Origin: CAZRWH01 sp964603905 | Lineage (GTDB): Bacteria > Patescibacteriota > Gracilibacteria > UBA1369 > UBA12470 | DNA length: 64,000 nucleotides | Assembly (NCBI GenBank): GCA_964603905.1 | Contig: CAZRWH010000003.1 | Coordinates: 1 to 64,000, forward strand | Direction of reading: 5' to 3' | In this document: piece by piece, positions 42,648 to 50,916 of the stretch | How the letters are laid out: each line of letters begins with the position of its first letter | Position numbering within the stretch: position 1 is the stretch's first letter | Notes under the pieces: generated by a model | Seen by the model: only the letters and a program-made list of their open reading frames with translations | Databases searched by the model: none | Told to the model about the DNA's origin: nothing | Program-made: the position numbers and the translations under genes

Positions 42648-43223
42648 CTACTTTTTCTTTTTCTTTGGAGCTGCTTTTTTGGCAACTTTCTTTACAGTTT
42701 TTTTAACCGCTTTTTTCTTTGGAGCAACTTTTTTAGCAACCTTCTTTTCTGCTTTTTTTACAACTTTCTTCGCTTTCTTTACAGTTTTCTTCGCTTTTGA
42801 AGTCGCTTTTTTCGTAGCCTTTTTTGCTTTCTTCTTAACTTCACCTTCTAGTTCAGCTTTTTTGTGCTTTGCATATTTAGAAACCATTTTTTTCAAGTCA
42901 TCAGCTTTCTTGTGTGCTTTTTTCACAAGCGCATCAACATCTTCTTTTTTCATGTTTGCAACCTTCGCTGTCTCTCCTTTTAGTCCACTCCAAAAACTTT
43001 GCACCTCTTCTGTCTCAGAAATTTCTTTCACCAAGTCTGCAATATCCTCACCCATTTTTTTCAAATCTTCACCAACAGCTTTTGCACCTGTTCCACCTTT
43101 TTTCCTTTCTGTTACGATTTTTTTACGTAAATTTTTACCTTTTCCAGGAGCAAATAAAACACCTGTCACTGCACCTGTAAGGAGCCCTATTCCTAGAGCA
43201 ATTTTTCCGCCTTTTTTTGCCAT
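42648..43223 (-). CDS. YtxH-like protein with histone H1-like lysine/alanine tail
   Basis: A 191-aa protein. Residues 1-40 (ALGIGLLTGAVTGVLFAPGK) resemble the YtxH/gas-vesicle-like hydrophobic segment. Residues 40-110 are helical and charged. From about 115 to the end, Lys-Ala repeats such as KKAKKATKKATSKAKK and KKVAKKVAPKKKAVKK resemble eukaryotic H1 tails and bacterial Hc1/AlgP proteins. It may tether DNA or RNA to the membrane. The stop is 1 base from the tyrA-pheA start. A long opposite-strand frame here only mirrors the lysine codons. Confidence 0.75.
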   Translation of the reverse strand: MAKKGGKIALGIGLLTGAVTGVLFAPGKGKNLRKKIVTERKKGGTGAKAVGEDLKKMGEDIADLVKEISETEEVQSFWSGLKGETAKVANMKKEDVDALVKKAHKKADDLKKMVSKYAKHKKAELEGEVKKKAKKATKKATSKAKKTVKKAKKVVKKAEKKVAKKVAPKKKAVKKTVKKVAKKAAPKKKKK

Positions 43224-43244
43224 TTTTATTTTTGTTTAAGTTTT

Positions 43245-43267
43245 AGTCGCAGGTCGCGAGTCGAAAG
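43245..43267. repeat. Heptamer repeat (GTCGCGA type)
   Basis: AGTCGCA-GGTCGCG-AGTCGAA in the 77-bp spacer upstream of the YtxH/H1-like gene. It is the same word family as at 23149 and 44654. Confidence 0.75.
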
Positions 43268-43300
43268 TTTTTGTACGCTGCGCGTAGTTTATTTATATCA

Positions 43301-43897
43301 TTATATCGGTTCTTCGCCAAACTCTTTGAGAACCGCATACATCGCGCATATTGGTAGTCCAACAACATTAAAATAGTCTCCGTCTATTTTTTTAATAAAT
43401 AGCGAGCCTAAACCTTGAATTGCGAATGCTGCTGCTTTGTCCATTGACTCGCCTGATGCTAAGTAATTTTCTATTTCTTCATCACTCATTTTTGTAAACG
43501 TAACGTGAGTACATTCGGCATGAGTTTTTTTGTTTATTACTTCGCCGCTTTGATCAGTTTCCACAATGCAAATTGCTGAGATGACTTGGTGCGTTGTGTT
43601 TTCTAGCAACCTAAGTATCCGACGTGCATCTTCTAAATCTCTGGGCTTACCAAGAATGTGCTGCTTGTATGCTCCGATTGTATCCACCCCAAGCACATAT
43701 GAGTTCTTGTGACGTTTTGCAACATCCAACGCCTTTCCTTCCGCGTTGTGAATCGCTATTTCGCGAGGCTTCATTTCCTCCATCTTTTCCACGAAATCTT
43801 TTGATGGATCGATTTCAAATTCAAAGCCTATCTCCTCAAGAAGTTGTTTGCGTCTTGGGCTTTGCGATGCTAGTACGAATTTTTTAGAAAGCTTCAC
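43301..43897 (-). CDS. maf: Maf-like nucleotide pyrophosphatase
   Basis: A 198-aa Maf family protein. The signature LASQSPRRKQLLEEIGFEFE starts at residue 9, with VLGVDTIGAY near residue 68, ILGKPRDLEDARRIL and the C-terminal GDYFNVVGLPICAMY. Such enzymes hydrolyse non-canonical or UTP/dTTP nucleotides. It overlaps the upstream cohesin-domain gene by 14 bases. Confidence 0.92.
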   Translation of the reverse strand: MKLSKKFVLASQSPRRKQLLEEIGFEFEIDPSKDFVEKMEEMKPREIAIHNAEGKALDVAKRHKNSYVLGVDTIGAYKQHILGKPRDLEDARRILRLLENTTHQVISAICIVETDQSGEVINKKTHAECTHVTFTKMSDEEIENYLASGESMDKAAAFAIQGLGSLFIKKIDGDYFNVVGLPICAMYAVLKEFGEEPI

Positions 43898-44618
43898 GGC
43901 GTCTGTTTCTTACAATGCGAAGAGCAATATAACAGATAAGCACTGCCAGTGGAAGCGTCATCGCAGTAAGCGCACCCCTTGTGATTGTTCTGTCTGTTGC
44001 ACCGATAATATTTGCCGATCCTATTTCAGCAATCTCAAAAACAACTTCCCCTGTCCCCGACTCTTCCTCGGTCTTTTGTTCAATTTCTTTTGCTATCGAA
44101 ACTTGAATTGGCTCGCGAAAATACACTTCTTTGTTGATCCACTCGACGTAATCCAAATCTTGTCTATGACCGGATTCATCGATTCTTGATATCACCGGAT
44201 ATCGGAACTTGAGTTCTGTCGTCTCTCGATCTCGAATATTGAAGTTAAATGCAATCACCGTCCCGCTCATATCAACTTGTGCATCTGTCCTACGCAATGT
44301 TACACCTGCAATCACCCTTCCTCCTCTGTGATCGATGGTTTTGGTCACTAGATAAATTGGGTCTCCTCCATACTCGAAAAATGCTCCTTCCTCAAACGAT
44401 TCATATTCCAAAATGTACGGATCATACTGCAAATCAAAGGCCATGCCGATAACCGGCTCTGTGATATCTTGGGCATTCACTACAGCAGTCAATGTATCTC
44501 CGGATTCGTATGTTGAGATCTCAATCGAGGCTGCTGACACGCGCGGGATTGTTGTTGCAAGCAATAGTACTGCTGTTGCTACTGCTATTAATAAATTTTG
44601 TTTTCTTGTTTCTAACAC
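43884..44618 (-). CDS. Membrane-anchored cohesin-like surface protein
   Basis: A 244-aa protein with an N-terminal signal peptide (residues 8-30), a ~140-residue beta-rich domain of cohesin type (DTLTAVVNAQDI, then GMAFDLQYDPYILEYES and VIAGVTLRRTD), an acidic linker (EQKTEEESGTGE) and a C-terminal transmembrane helix followed by RNRRREAF. Cohesins bind dockerins in cellulosomes. This protein would display a cohesin on the outer face of the cell. A dockerin-bearing secreted protein is encoded next door. Confidence 0.72.
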   Translation of the reverse strand: MLETRKQNLLIAVATAVLLLATTIPRVSAASIEISTYESGDTLTAVVNAQDITEPVIGMAFDLQYDPYILEYESFEEGAFFEYGGDPIYLVTKTIDHRGGRVIAGVTLRRTDAQVDMSGTVIAFNFNIRDRETTELKFRYPVISRIDESGHRQDLDYVEWINKEVYFREPIQVSIAKEIEQKTEEESGTGEVVFEIAEIGSANIIGATDRTITRGALTAMTLPLAVLICYIALRIVRNRRREAF

Positions 44619-44620
44619 GA

Positions 44621-44681
44621 TTGGTAGTTGTGGTTAGTAGTGGTAGTTGTTTTTAGTCGCGAGTCGCAAGGCGCGAGTTAT
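44621..44681. repeat. Heptamer repeats between dockerin and cohesin genes
   Basis: TTGGTAG-TTGTGGT-TAGTAGT-GGTAGTT at 44621-44650 and TAGTCGC-GAGTCGC-AAGGCGC-GAGTTAT at 44654-44681. Confidence 0.75.
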
Positions 44682-44722
44682 GGAGTTTTGCCCCGCCCGA
44701 AGACGAGGCAAAACGTTTGTCC

Positions 44723-46159
44723 TTAATATGTCATTGCCCAGTTAACACCTAGATCAATCAAATCGCTTCCGTTTATTGTCCCGTCGTAATTTGTGTCCAC
44801 GAGCTGATCGAAATCCTCACTTGAAGCTGTTTCGCCATAGTGTTGAGCTAGATTCTCAAGATCTCTTCCATCAACTCTATCTGATCTATTGTTGTCCCCT
44901 GCAAGTCCGCGACTATCCGACCCCGAAGCTGTAATCCCGGCGCTCTCTGATGAACCGAGTACGGTTATAAGTTGATATGTGTGTGCAACTCCCGGAATGA
45001 TATTGCTTGTATCTGTAAATACAGTCTCTGTTGTCGCTCCTATTTCCTCATAATCACCTGCGGAATTAAGTTTGAGAACTCTGTAATAATCTGCGCCGTC
45101 TGATGCTGCGTCCCAACTTAATGTTAGTGAATATCTGTCTTCACTTTCAGCTATTTGCAGATTTGATGCCTCCCCTGCCGTTGCGGCAACAGAGACATTT
45201 GATTCTGTCCAGTTGGTCTCTATATCTCCAGCCGTACTTGATATAAAGTTGTTCGCAAACGATAGGTCTGTGCTTCCTGATTCAGCAACCAAAAACGTGA
45301 TTGTTACCAAGGTTCCGTCACCTGAAACCCCCGTCCTATCATCTTGAATGATCGCCTCTCCGATAACTAGTACTCCCTCTTCTCCATTTTGCAATTGAGC
45401 ATTGAAAGAAGTGTCTCCTCCTGTGCTTAAAAACGATCCAGCGGTCACAGACTGATATGTCAAAACGGAGCTGTCGTATTCAACATCAAATCCGTAAGCA
45501 AACAGCCCCTCCACTCCTGTTATCGATGCAGTAACTGTTATTGTATCTCCTGCATCCGGCATTGAGTCCGAGACTGTTAATAAAACTTCTGTCCCTGTTG
45601 AACTTTCGCTCTCGCTGTTTAATGATCCCGGCGTACCTGTGATTTCGGACCCGCCGCTTGCTGAGTATCCATTGCCTGCCGTACAAGTGTTCCATGTGCT
45701 CCCCGTGGAGTCGGTTCTTTCCATCGAAGCCTTGGTTGTGTTGTCACCTGCTGGCCACTCTGTGCCAGATGCGTTTACTGTGTCGATTGTGTTTCCAGAA
45801 GCATCTTTCAAGACCAGAGTGTCGCCTGAATTTGCAAGTGACATCTCTACAATTAGATCTGCACTAAGGCCTGAAACTGCGTCTTCGTGGCTTTCGATTA
45901 AGAAGTATCCGTTTGCTGGGATTTCGCCTGACAAGTCGTAGACTGTAGTCTCGTCGTCAATGATCTGCCATCCGGCAAGATCTACAGCGGAACTTGTATT
46001 GTTTTTTAGCTCGATCCATTCATCTCCAGATTCGTCTAGAGAGCCTGCCCAAGCAATTTCGTTAATTACAATATCCATCGAGGAAGCTGCTCTCGCTTCC
46101 AAATTCAAACCTGAAATCAATATAAGTACAACCATGAGTATAGATGTATACTTTTTCAT
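44723..46159 (-). CDS. Secreted lamin-tail/cohesin/Fn3/dockerin protein
   Basis: A 478-aa secreted protein. It has a signal peptide (residues 1-24), a lamin-tail domain (VINEIAWAGS, DEWIELKN, LAGWQI, about 30-165), a cohesin-like domain (AGDTITVTASI, FDVEYDSSVLTYQ, about 195-320), an Fn3 domain (LTLSWDAASDGADYYRVLKL, about 335-415) and a C-terminal dockerin. The dockerin has two EF-hand-like repeats, GDNNRSDRVDGRDLENL and DTNYDGTINGSDLIDL. The methionine at 46159 begins the signal peptide. It is upstream of the anchored cohesin gene in the same direction, so the pair may assemble on the surface. Confidence 0.8.
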   Translation of the reverse strand: MKKYTSILMVVLILISGLNLEARAASSMDIVINEIAWAGSLDESGDEWIELKNNTSSAVDLAGWQIIDDETTVYDLSGEIPANGYFLIESHEDAVSGLSADLIVEMSLANSGDTLVLKDASGNTIDTVNASGTEWPAGDNTTKASMERTDSTGSTWNTCTAGNGYSASGGSEITGTPGSLNSESESSTGTEVLLTVSDSMPDAGDTITVTASITGVEGLFAYGFDVEYDSSVLTYQSVTAGSFLSTGGDTSFNAQLQNGEEGVLVIGEAIIQDDRTGVSGDGTLVTITFLVAESGSTDLSFANNFISSTAGDIETNWTESNVSVAATAGEASNLQIAESEDRYSLTLSWDAASDGADYYRVLKLNSAGDYEEIGATTETVFTDTSNIIPGVAHTYQLITVLGSSESAGITASGSDSRGLAGDNNRSDRVDGRDLENLAQHYGETASSEDFDQLVDTNYDGTINGSDLIDLGVNWAMTY

Positions 46160-46246
46160 CTTTTTTTTGGTTATTTCTTTAATTTTTTCTGCGCGCACAG
46201 GTAAGTTAGCAAAGGGATGTTAAATAAATGTTAAATCTTTTTTTAT

Positions 46247-46275
46247 GCTCAAGGCTCAAGGCACAAGGCGCAAGT
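46247..46275. repeat. Heptamer repeat (GCTCAAG type)
   Basis: GCTCAAG-GCTCAAG-GCACAAG-GCGCAAG in the 233-bp spacer between the dockerin gene and rpsT. Confidence 0.85.
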
Positions 46276-46332
46276 TTGTGGTATTCCGCTCTGCGGAATG
46301 TTAATTTTTAGCTTACTCAAGGCAACTTCAAT

Positions 46333-46361
46333 TTGACTTAATCTATTAATTTCTTTATATT
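46333..46361 (+). promoter_or_regulatory. Promoter for rpsT
   Basis: TTGACT and TATATT are separated by 17 bases, 31 bases before the rpsT start. Confidence 0.6.
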
Positions 46362-46392
46362 CTGCTTCGCTAACCTTAAGAATAATTTTTTT

Positions 46393-46665
46393 ATGCCTAT
46401 TACAAAAAACGCTAAAAAAGCACTAAAACAGTCTCGAGTTAACCAGAAACGCAATTACAATACTCGCTCTAAATACAAAAGAGCTATGAGAGAGGTTGAA
46501 GATGCTATCAAAGCAGGAAAAGCTGACGAAGCTACAAAAGCGCTTCCAAGAGCTCAAAAAGAGATCGATATGGCTGCAAAGAAGAACGTTCTTCATAAAA
46601 AGACTGCAGCAAGGAAGAAATCTCTACTAGCTAGAATGATTGCTAAGCTTTCTTCAAAGAAATAG
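46393..46665 (+). CDS. rpsT: 30S ribosomal protein S20
   Basis: A 90-aa basic protein starting MPITKNAKKALKQSRVNQKR, with AAKKNVLHKKTAARKKS near residue 62, the standard S20 pattern of three long helices. It binds 16S rRNA during assembly of the small subunit. It is monocistronic, with its own promoter and a strong terminator. Confidence 0.95.
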   Translation: MPITKNAKKALKQSRVNQKRNYNTRSKYKRAMREVEDAIKAGKADEATKALPRAQKEIDMAAKKNVLHKKTAARKKSLLARMIAKLSSKK

Positions 46666-46689
46666 AAGGCTTCTTACATTTTGATTTGA

Positions 46690-46720
46690 AATCCTCCGGT
46701 TTTCGGGGGATTTTTTATTT
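46690..46720 (+). terminator. Rho-independent terminator of rpsT
   Basis: AATCCTCCG and CGGGGGATT form a 9-bp stem (one G-T pair) with loop GTTTT, followed by a T-rich tail. Confidence 0.85.
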
Positions 46721-46781
46721 GTATTTCAGAAGTATGTATATTAGAATCTTGCTTGCGCAAGTTGCGCTTCTTTGAAAATTT

Positions 46782-47105
46782 GGGCCTGTAGCTCAGTGGT
46801 TAGAGCAGTCGGCTTAAGGGTGCTGGCGCTACGTCGATTTTCTCGATATGCGTTGACATCATAGGGCTGTGATCAGAGCAATCTGATCATGAATATCTGT
46901 CAAATTCGGGGAAACCTAAGTTGTATATACAATATGGCAATCCCGAGCCAAGCCTCCTTTTCAGGAGGAAGGTGTAGAGACTAGACGGCAGACGTCCTCC
47001 ACGGACGAAGGGATAGTCCAGCTTACAAACTTGAAAGAGGTCATGAAAGTGATAGTGAGATGCATAACCGATTGGTCGCTGGTTCAAGTCCAGCCAGGCC
47101 CACCA
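46782..47105 (+). tRNA. tRNA-Ile2 (CAT anticodon) interrupted by a group I intron
   Basis: Exon 1 (46782-46814) carries the acceptor strand GGGCCTG, the D-arm GCTC...GAGC and the anticodon 5' strand GTCGG plus CT. Exon 2 (47063-47105) carries CATAA, the strand CCGAT, variable TGGTC, T-arm CTGG-TTCAAGT-CCAG, acceptor CAGGCCC and an encoded CCA. The joined tRNA is 76 nt with loop CTCATAA. Exon 2 closely resembles the minor tRNA-Ile of E. coli (ileX), whose CAU anticodon is modified to lysidine to read AUA. The variable loop excludes tRNA-Leu. Confidence 0.9.
46815..47062 (+). ncRNA. Group I intron (IC3-like) in the tRNA-Ile anticodon loop
   Basis: A 248-nt self-splicing-type intron without an ORF. 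Core segments match Azoarcus and cyanobacterial tRNA introns: TCAAATTCGGGGAAACCTAA (P3/P4 and J4/5), GGCAATCCCGAGCCAAG (P5/P4), GGTGTAGAGACTAGACGG (P7/P3') and GGATAGTCCA (P7'). P3 can form as CTGTC with GGCAG, P6 as CCTCC/GGAGG, and P8 as CGTCC/GGACG; P2 and an extra GATCAGA/TCTGATC hairpin lie near the 5' end. The last intron base is the expected G. The 5' splice site (after T33) is less certain: the guide pairing to GCT is only about 3 bp. Confidence 0.88.
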
Positions 47106-47191
47106 TCAACATTTAACAGATTAAAAGCGCCCTTTTTAAGTTGTAACGAAGGGGGTTTTAAAAAGCTCCAAACCATCCTGACGCTTAATTA

Positions 47192-47677
47192 TTAGGCATG
47201 AAATAAATCTTGCTGCTTTTCTTCAACTGCTGGCAATGGGTCTAGTAGTTTTCTAAGTTCAGCCATATGTGGTCCTGAGTTACCTCTAAGACTTTTTTGA
47301 TGCCTAGCCTGGGCAATGATAGCAGGCAAAATTTCGGCTAGTTTTTCTAAAATCTTCTGGCGTTCATCCCCCACCATATCTTCTGGCAAATTATCTACAA
47401 AATAAAATTCGCTCCAAACCTTATGCAAGTAATGCTTGGTCCATTTCGTGGCTAATTGAATCTCAGTTGGGATCTTTTCTTGCGGCCAAGTTGATAGCCT
47501 TAAGCTGGTGCTTCCGCTTTTTTTAGTACCTGTTTTATCCTCTTCTCGCACAAAAACCGCGTAACCGTGAGGAAGCTTAACCACTTCTCCTCCCAACCGT
47601 GAAGCCTCAGCTAACAAATTATAGAGCTGAGTCTCTATTGAATTTGAATTAGCTCTGACTCTGGTGTAGTTAGACAT
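47192..47677 (-). CDS. Hypothetical protein
   Basis: A 161-aa soluble protein. The N-terminal part has alternating strands (GGEVVKLPHGYAVFVREED); the C-terminal half is helical (ERQKILEKLAEILPAIIAQA) and ends in a Glu/Gln-rich tail. No motif or family is recognised. It lies downstream of and opposite to tRNA-Ile. Short inverted words (GCGCCCTTTTT near 47127 and AAAAGGGCG near 47726) flank it. Confidence 0.5.
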   Translation of the reverse strand: MSNYTRVRANSNSIETQLYNLLAEASRLGGEVVKLPHGYAVFVREEDKTGTKKSGSTSLRLSTWPQEKIPTEIQLATKWTKHYLHKVWSEFYFVDNLPEDMVGDERQKILEKLAEILPAIIAQARHQKSLRGNSGPHMAELRKLLDPLPAVEEKQQDLFHA

Positions 47678-47988
47678 TGGAGAAGATTTTAATTTTGTTT
47701 AAGCACTTTTAATTTTAGGGACTCTAAAAGGGCGTTGTCAAAAAATGTCGACGTTGTATTTTTGCTCAATTAATCTTAGATTTTACAGGTTCAACCCACC
47801 TAATTCGCCTTGTTGTTGAAAGTTTTTCCACAACTGAATTTAGACTGTGAACTACGACTTGAGGCTCCGAGATTCTCCAAAAGTTCCAAAACCATTCAAT
47901 TGGCTCCACCATATTGACTTTTTCCCTGTTTCGCGTATCATTCGCTCCTGTTATTTGTAACTCAACACTGCGAAATAATACGAGAAAG
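47678..47988. other. 311-bp spacer before the glycosyltransferase gene
   Basis: It contains the glycosyltransferase promoter near its right end and a 48-codon minus-strand frame (47766-47912, starting MVEPIEWFWNFW) that has no recognisable features and is only a weak gene candidate. Nothing else is seen. Confidence 0.4.
47914..47941 (+). promoter_or_regulatory. Promoter for the glycosyltransferase operon
   Basis: TTGACT and TATCAT are separated by 16 bases, 47 bases before the start at 47989. Confidence 0.5.
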
Positions 47989-49914
47989 ATGTCTTTGGAT
48001 AAACAATGGAAACAACCTGAGCTGCCACCTATCGATCCTTCCTGTAACACAGTAGTGTGCTTGCCGGTTCAAAATGAGCCCCTATTTCTTCGTAATTTTG
48101 AAAAAGCCACTCTACAAGATGCGGAGCTTGGACTTTTGCAAACTCTTTTACGTCTTAGATCTCAGGTGGCCATGGACCATAATGAGCTTTTGCATGCTCA
48201 TTCTTATGAGGTGATTTTGATTGTAAACAATTCTCAAAGCGATGTAGATGAAAACAACGCCGTTTATAGAAGTAATCAAAGAACTTTACGATTCTTGCAT
48301 GCAATGGCTGAAGGAGATACCGAGACTACAAATGCCATGATTGATGAAGAGGTAGAGGACGATTATGACCGTGAATCATTTCGTATGTTGACCAGGAGCG
48401 TATCTGAGTGTTTGAGGTTGAGAATCCTTGATAAATCCTCTGATGGCCGGGCTTTTGAAGAGTGTAATGTTGGAATTGCGCGAGATTATGCCGGACAACA
48501 CGCTGCTAAGCGTCTTATGTCTATCAATCGACCAAATGGATTGATTATGTTTGTTGATGCGGATGGACTTTATTCAAATTTTTACATAAACGCTTTTCAA
48601 AAAGAGTTCTTAGCAAATCCTGGTCTTGTAGTCGCAGAGGGGAACAGAATGTTTATACACCTAACCCCTTGTGCAGCAACTGCAAGATTTGATGTTATGC
48701 GTGCAGTCGAACAATGTTCCATGACTATTCGCAACAAAATGATACGAATTATTAACGAGATCCCCGAACCACCAACTCACGAAGGATGGTTTAGTGGTGC
48801 TAGTATCACAACTAATGCGAAAAGTTTTCTGGAAGTTGGAGGCGTCCCTCACCTACCTGGAGGCGAAGATACTTGCTTTTCTGCAGCTTTAAGTCTCATT
48901 GGAGAGCATACACAAGTGAAACAAGCTGGGTATGTGATTACTCATCGTTTCTCAGACAGAGTTGATGAATGTTGTGGATGGGGACACAGAGTAGAAAAAC
49001 AGGCTCAACGAGACAGTATGATCACTAGCTCGAACAAGCTTGCTGCTGAGATACATCTGGAGTCCGCTCTAGAACAGGGACTCCCTTACGAAATGTTTTT
49101 GACGATGCGACCTGATCTATTTGTAATCCCTCGATATTTGTACGACATCTTACTAGAGAACGCCCCTTACAAAAATTCTCCTGGTCTGGAGCCTAAGAGG
49201 TTTTATACATATCTCCATACTTTTAAGCAAAAAATTGGCCCTATACTTGAAGAAGCATTCCCTCCTATTTCACCACAAGAGGCTGCTGCATCATGTCACG
49301 AACTTATAAGCTTTGTATTAGGACATGAATTAGAGCTAACAGACCTTCATGAGATCCCTCATAATGAAGAAGTAATTAGGCGATATACGTCTGACCTAGC
49401 AAATATTTTTGGAGATATCGACATCCCCGAAGCTGAGTACAACGTAAACATAACAAATCTATATGATCTAGCTGGAGATGTGGTCTCTAGGATGGATATT
49501 GGACCCGTGAATCATTTCTGCATTAAGACTATTGGTAAATCTCTACTCAAAGCCGCTCAATCTTGGCTATCAAAACGTACCCGAGGACTTATCAAAGAAC
49601 CTGATTGCGAATATTACAGGAATTATTTAAATACCCTAAAAGCTTTCTGGTGTAGAGTGTTAATGGATGCGCACTGGCTACCACGAGAACCAGCTAATTT
49701 TAAGTTGCTAGCAGATCTTAAGTCATTCCTACATGACGAGGTTGCACAGCATCTAATAACCCTACGAATGGCTGACAATGACCCAGCCAAAGCTATGCGA
49801 ATTTATGGACAAATAAACGGACTTATCCATGGCTGTGAAGATGCTGAACTTAGAGAGTCTGCTAATGAAATATTATGCCAGCTTGAGTTCATGAAAGAAG
49901 AGTTTGGCAAATAA
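47989..49914 (+). CDS. GT-A fold glycosyltransferase-like protein
   Basis: A 641-aa protein. The N-terminal half fits a family 2 type GT-A fold: VCLPVQNEPLFLRN near residue 19, ILIVNNSQSD-like strand VILIVNNSQSD near residue 77, the DxD motif in LIMFVDADGLYSNF near residue 185, then WFSGASITTN and LPGGEDTCFSAAL with the likely acidic base, and CGWGHRVEKQA. The C-terminal ~270 residues are helical and unlike known glycosyltransferases. Start 47989 follows GAGAAAG and precedes the conserved part. Two tandem paralogous unknown genes follow within 30 bases, suggesting a shared pathway, perhaps for surface glycans or glycoprotein. Confidence 0.7.
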   Translation: MSLDKQWKQPELPPIDPSCNTVVCLPVQNEPLFLRNFEKATLQDAELGLLQTLLRLRSQVAMDHNELLHAHSYEVILIVNNSQSDVDENNAVYRSNQRTLRFLHAMAEGDTETTNAMIDEEVEDDYDRESFRMLTRSVSECLRLRILDKSSDGRAFEECNVGIARDYAGQHAAKRLMSINRPNGLIMFVDADGLYSNFYINAFQKEFLANPGLVVAEGNRMFIHLTPCAATARFDVMRAVEQCSMTIRNKMIRIINEIPEPPTHEGWFSGASITTNAKSFLEVGGVPHLPGGEDTCFSAALSLIGEHTQVKQAGYVITHRFSDRVDECCGWGHRVEKQAQRDSMITSSNKLAAEIHLESALEQGLPYEMFLTMRPDLFVIPRYLYDILLENAPYKNSPGLEPKRFYTYLHTFKQKIGPILEEAFPPISPQEAAASCHELISFVLGHELELTDLHEIPHNEEVIRRYTSDLANIFGDIDIPEAEYNVNITNLYDLAGDVVSRMDIGPVNHFCIKTIGKSLLKAAQSWLSKRTRGLIKEPDCEYYRNYLNTLKAFWCRVLMDAHWLPREPANFKLLADLKSFLHDEVAQHLITLRMADNDPAKAMRIYGQINGLIHGCEDAELRESANEILCQLEFMKEEFGK

Positions 49915-49941
49915 CATACTATATATCAACACGACATTAAT

Positions 49942-50916
49942 ATGCGCCGACATACACACCGAAAACCTTTACCTTCCCCTTCAGCCCTCGCTCAAATTGG
50001 GGCAAAACAATGTGCTTTTTTGACGAGAGAGCTTGCACAAGACGACGATTACACACAGGCTCCTGTACCTGCTAATGCTCCTCGTGAAGCCTATCAAGTC
50101 CACAGGATGCAAGAAGATACCGTGCACAAAGTTAGCCGATGGTTTGCAGGAGTTATACACGCAAAAAAGGTTTCTCCTGCGACTTTGCTCGGCTACAAAT
50201 GGGTAATGGAAAAAGCTAAGGATTTAGTCCAAGAACATCTTAACCGTGATCACGAAGAGACCAGAGGATTTCGAACTGCACGCGAAAAATATGCTGACAT
50301 AAACGGAGTCTTTCATAGCGCAACTGAACTATTTCGAGCTCGAGCTTATTTCCTTCTTATGGCTCAAGAAAGCCTACAATCAAATGTAATCGCAGGAAGA
50401 AAAGACTTGCGAGAAGGTATTAAGCTGGCAAATATTCATATCCCCAAAACTACAAAACTTGATAACGGACGACGCGAATGGGAAATCATTATCAAAGACC
50501 TTGCGGAATCCAAGCCAACTCCTCCTGGCATGGTTACTCCACACGTCTTATTTGCAGCTCTTAACGATATTGAAACCACTGCACGAGAAGCTTTGGATAT
50601 AAGAACTCATTACCTTCTAAGAGGGCCTATATTTAGTGAAGAATTCATGAATGGTCTAGACTGGAGAGAATATCTAATTAACCAGATGTTAGTTGCTAGG
50701 CTACATTCTGAAAAAGCGGCTGACATACTAAATAACAACCAAGCAGCCTTCGCGAATGCACGAGACCACATTATTACAGAAAGATTAGGGCCAAAAGTAT
50801 TAGTGCGAGGCCATCAAGAGCTTAGTTCAGAGCAACTAATCTCTTTCCTTGGAGAGATAGAGGCTTTGGTCATGCAGGTACTTAGAATTGAGGACATCGG
50901 TAACTCAAAAACATAA
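49942..50916 (+). CDS. Unknown protein, paralogue A of a tandem pair
   Basis: A 324-aa soluble helical protein. It shares blocks with the next gene: KKVSPATLLGYKWVME versus GEVSPAVLLGFYRLTL, VTPHVLFAALNDIE versus ITPKLISQAMINFH, and DWREYLINQMLVARLHSEKA versus RWEHDLINVMLQGEYYAEEV. No known domain or catalytic motif is visible, nor a signal peptide. Its stop overlaps the next start by one base, so the pair is probably translated together and may form a heteromer. Confidence 0.6.
   Translation: MRRHTHRKPLPSPSALAQIGAKQCAFLTRELAQDDDYTQAPVPANAPREAYQVHRMQEDTVHKVSRWFAGVIHAKKVSPATLLGYKWVMEKAKDLVQEHLNRDHEETRGFRTAREKYADINGVFHSATELFRARAYFLLMAQESLQSNVIAGRKDLREGIKLANIHIPKTTKLDNGRREWEIIIKDLAESKPTPPGMVTPHVLFAALNDIETTAREALDIRTHYLLRGPIFSEEFMNGLDWREYLINQMLVARLHSEKAADILNNNQAAFANARDHIITERLGPKVLVRGHQELSSEQLISFLGEIEALVMQVLRIEDIGNSKT

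Noticed and set aside
42679..43239. A 186-codon plus-strand frame rich in Phe and Ala
   Set aside because: It is the mirror of lysine/alanine codons in the YtxH/H1-like gene on the other strand.
46815..46816. tRNA-Ile intron read as starting after T34, giving anticodon TAT
   Set aside because: The intron would then end in C instead of G. CT plus CATAA restores the normal tRNA-Ile2 loop and a terminal G.
47121..47734. Inverted words around 47192-47677 as ends of a mobile element
   Set aside because: The match is only about 9 bp and imperfect, and there is no transposase or target duplication.
47766..47912. 48-codon minus-strand frame before the glycosyltransferase
   Set aside because: It is short, without promoter or recognisable features, and is mentioned only in the spacer entry.
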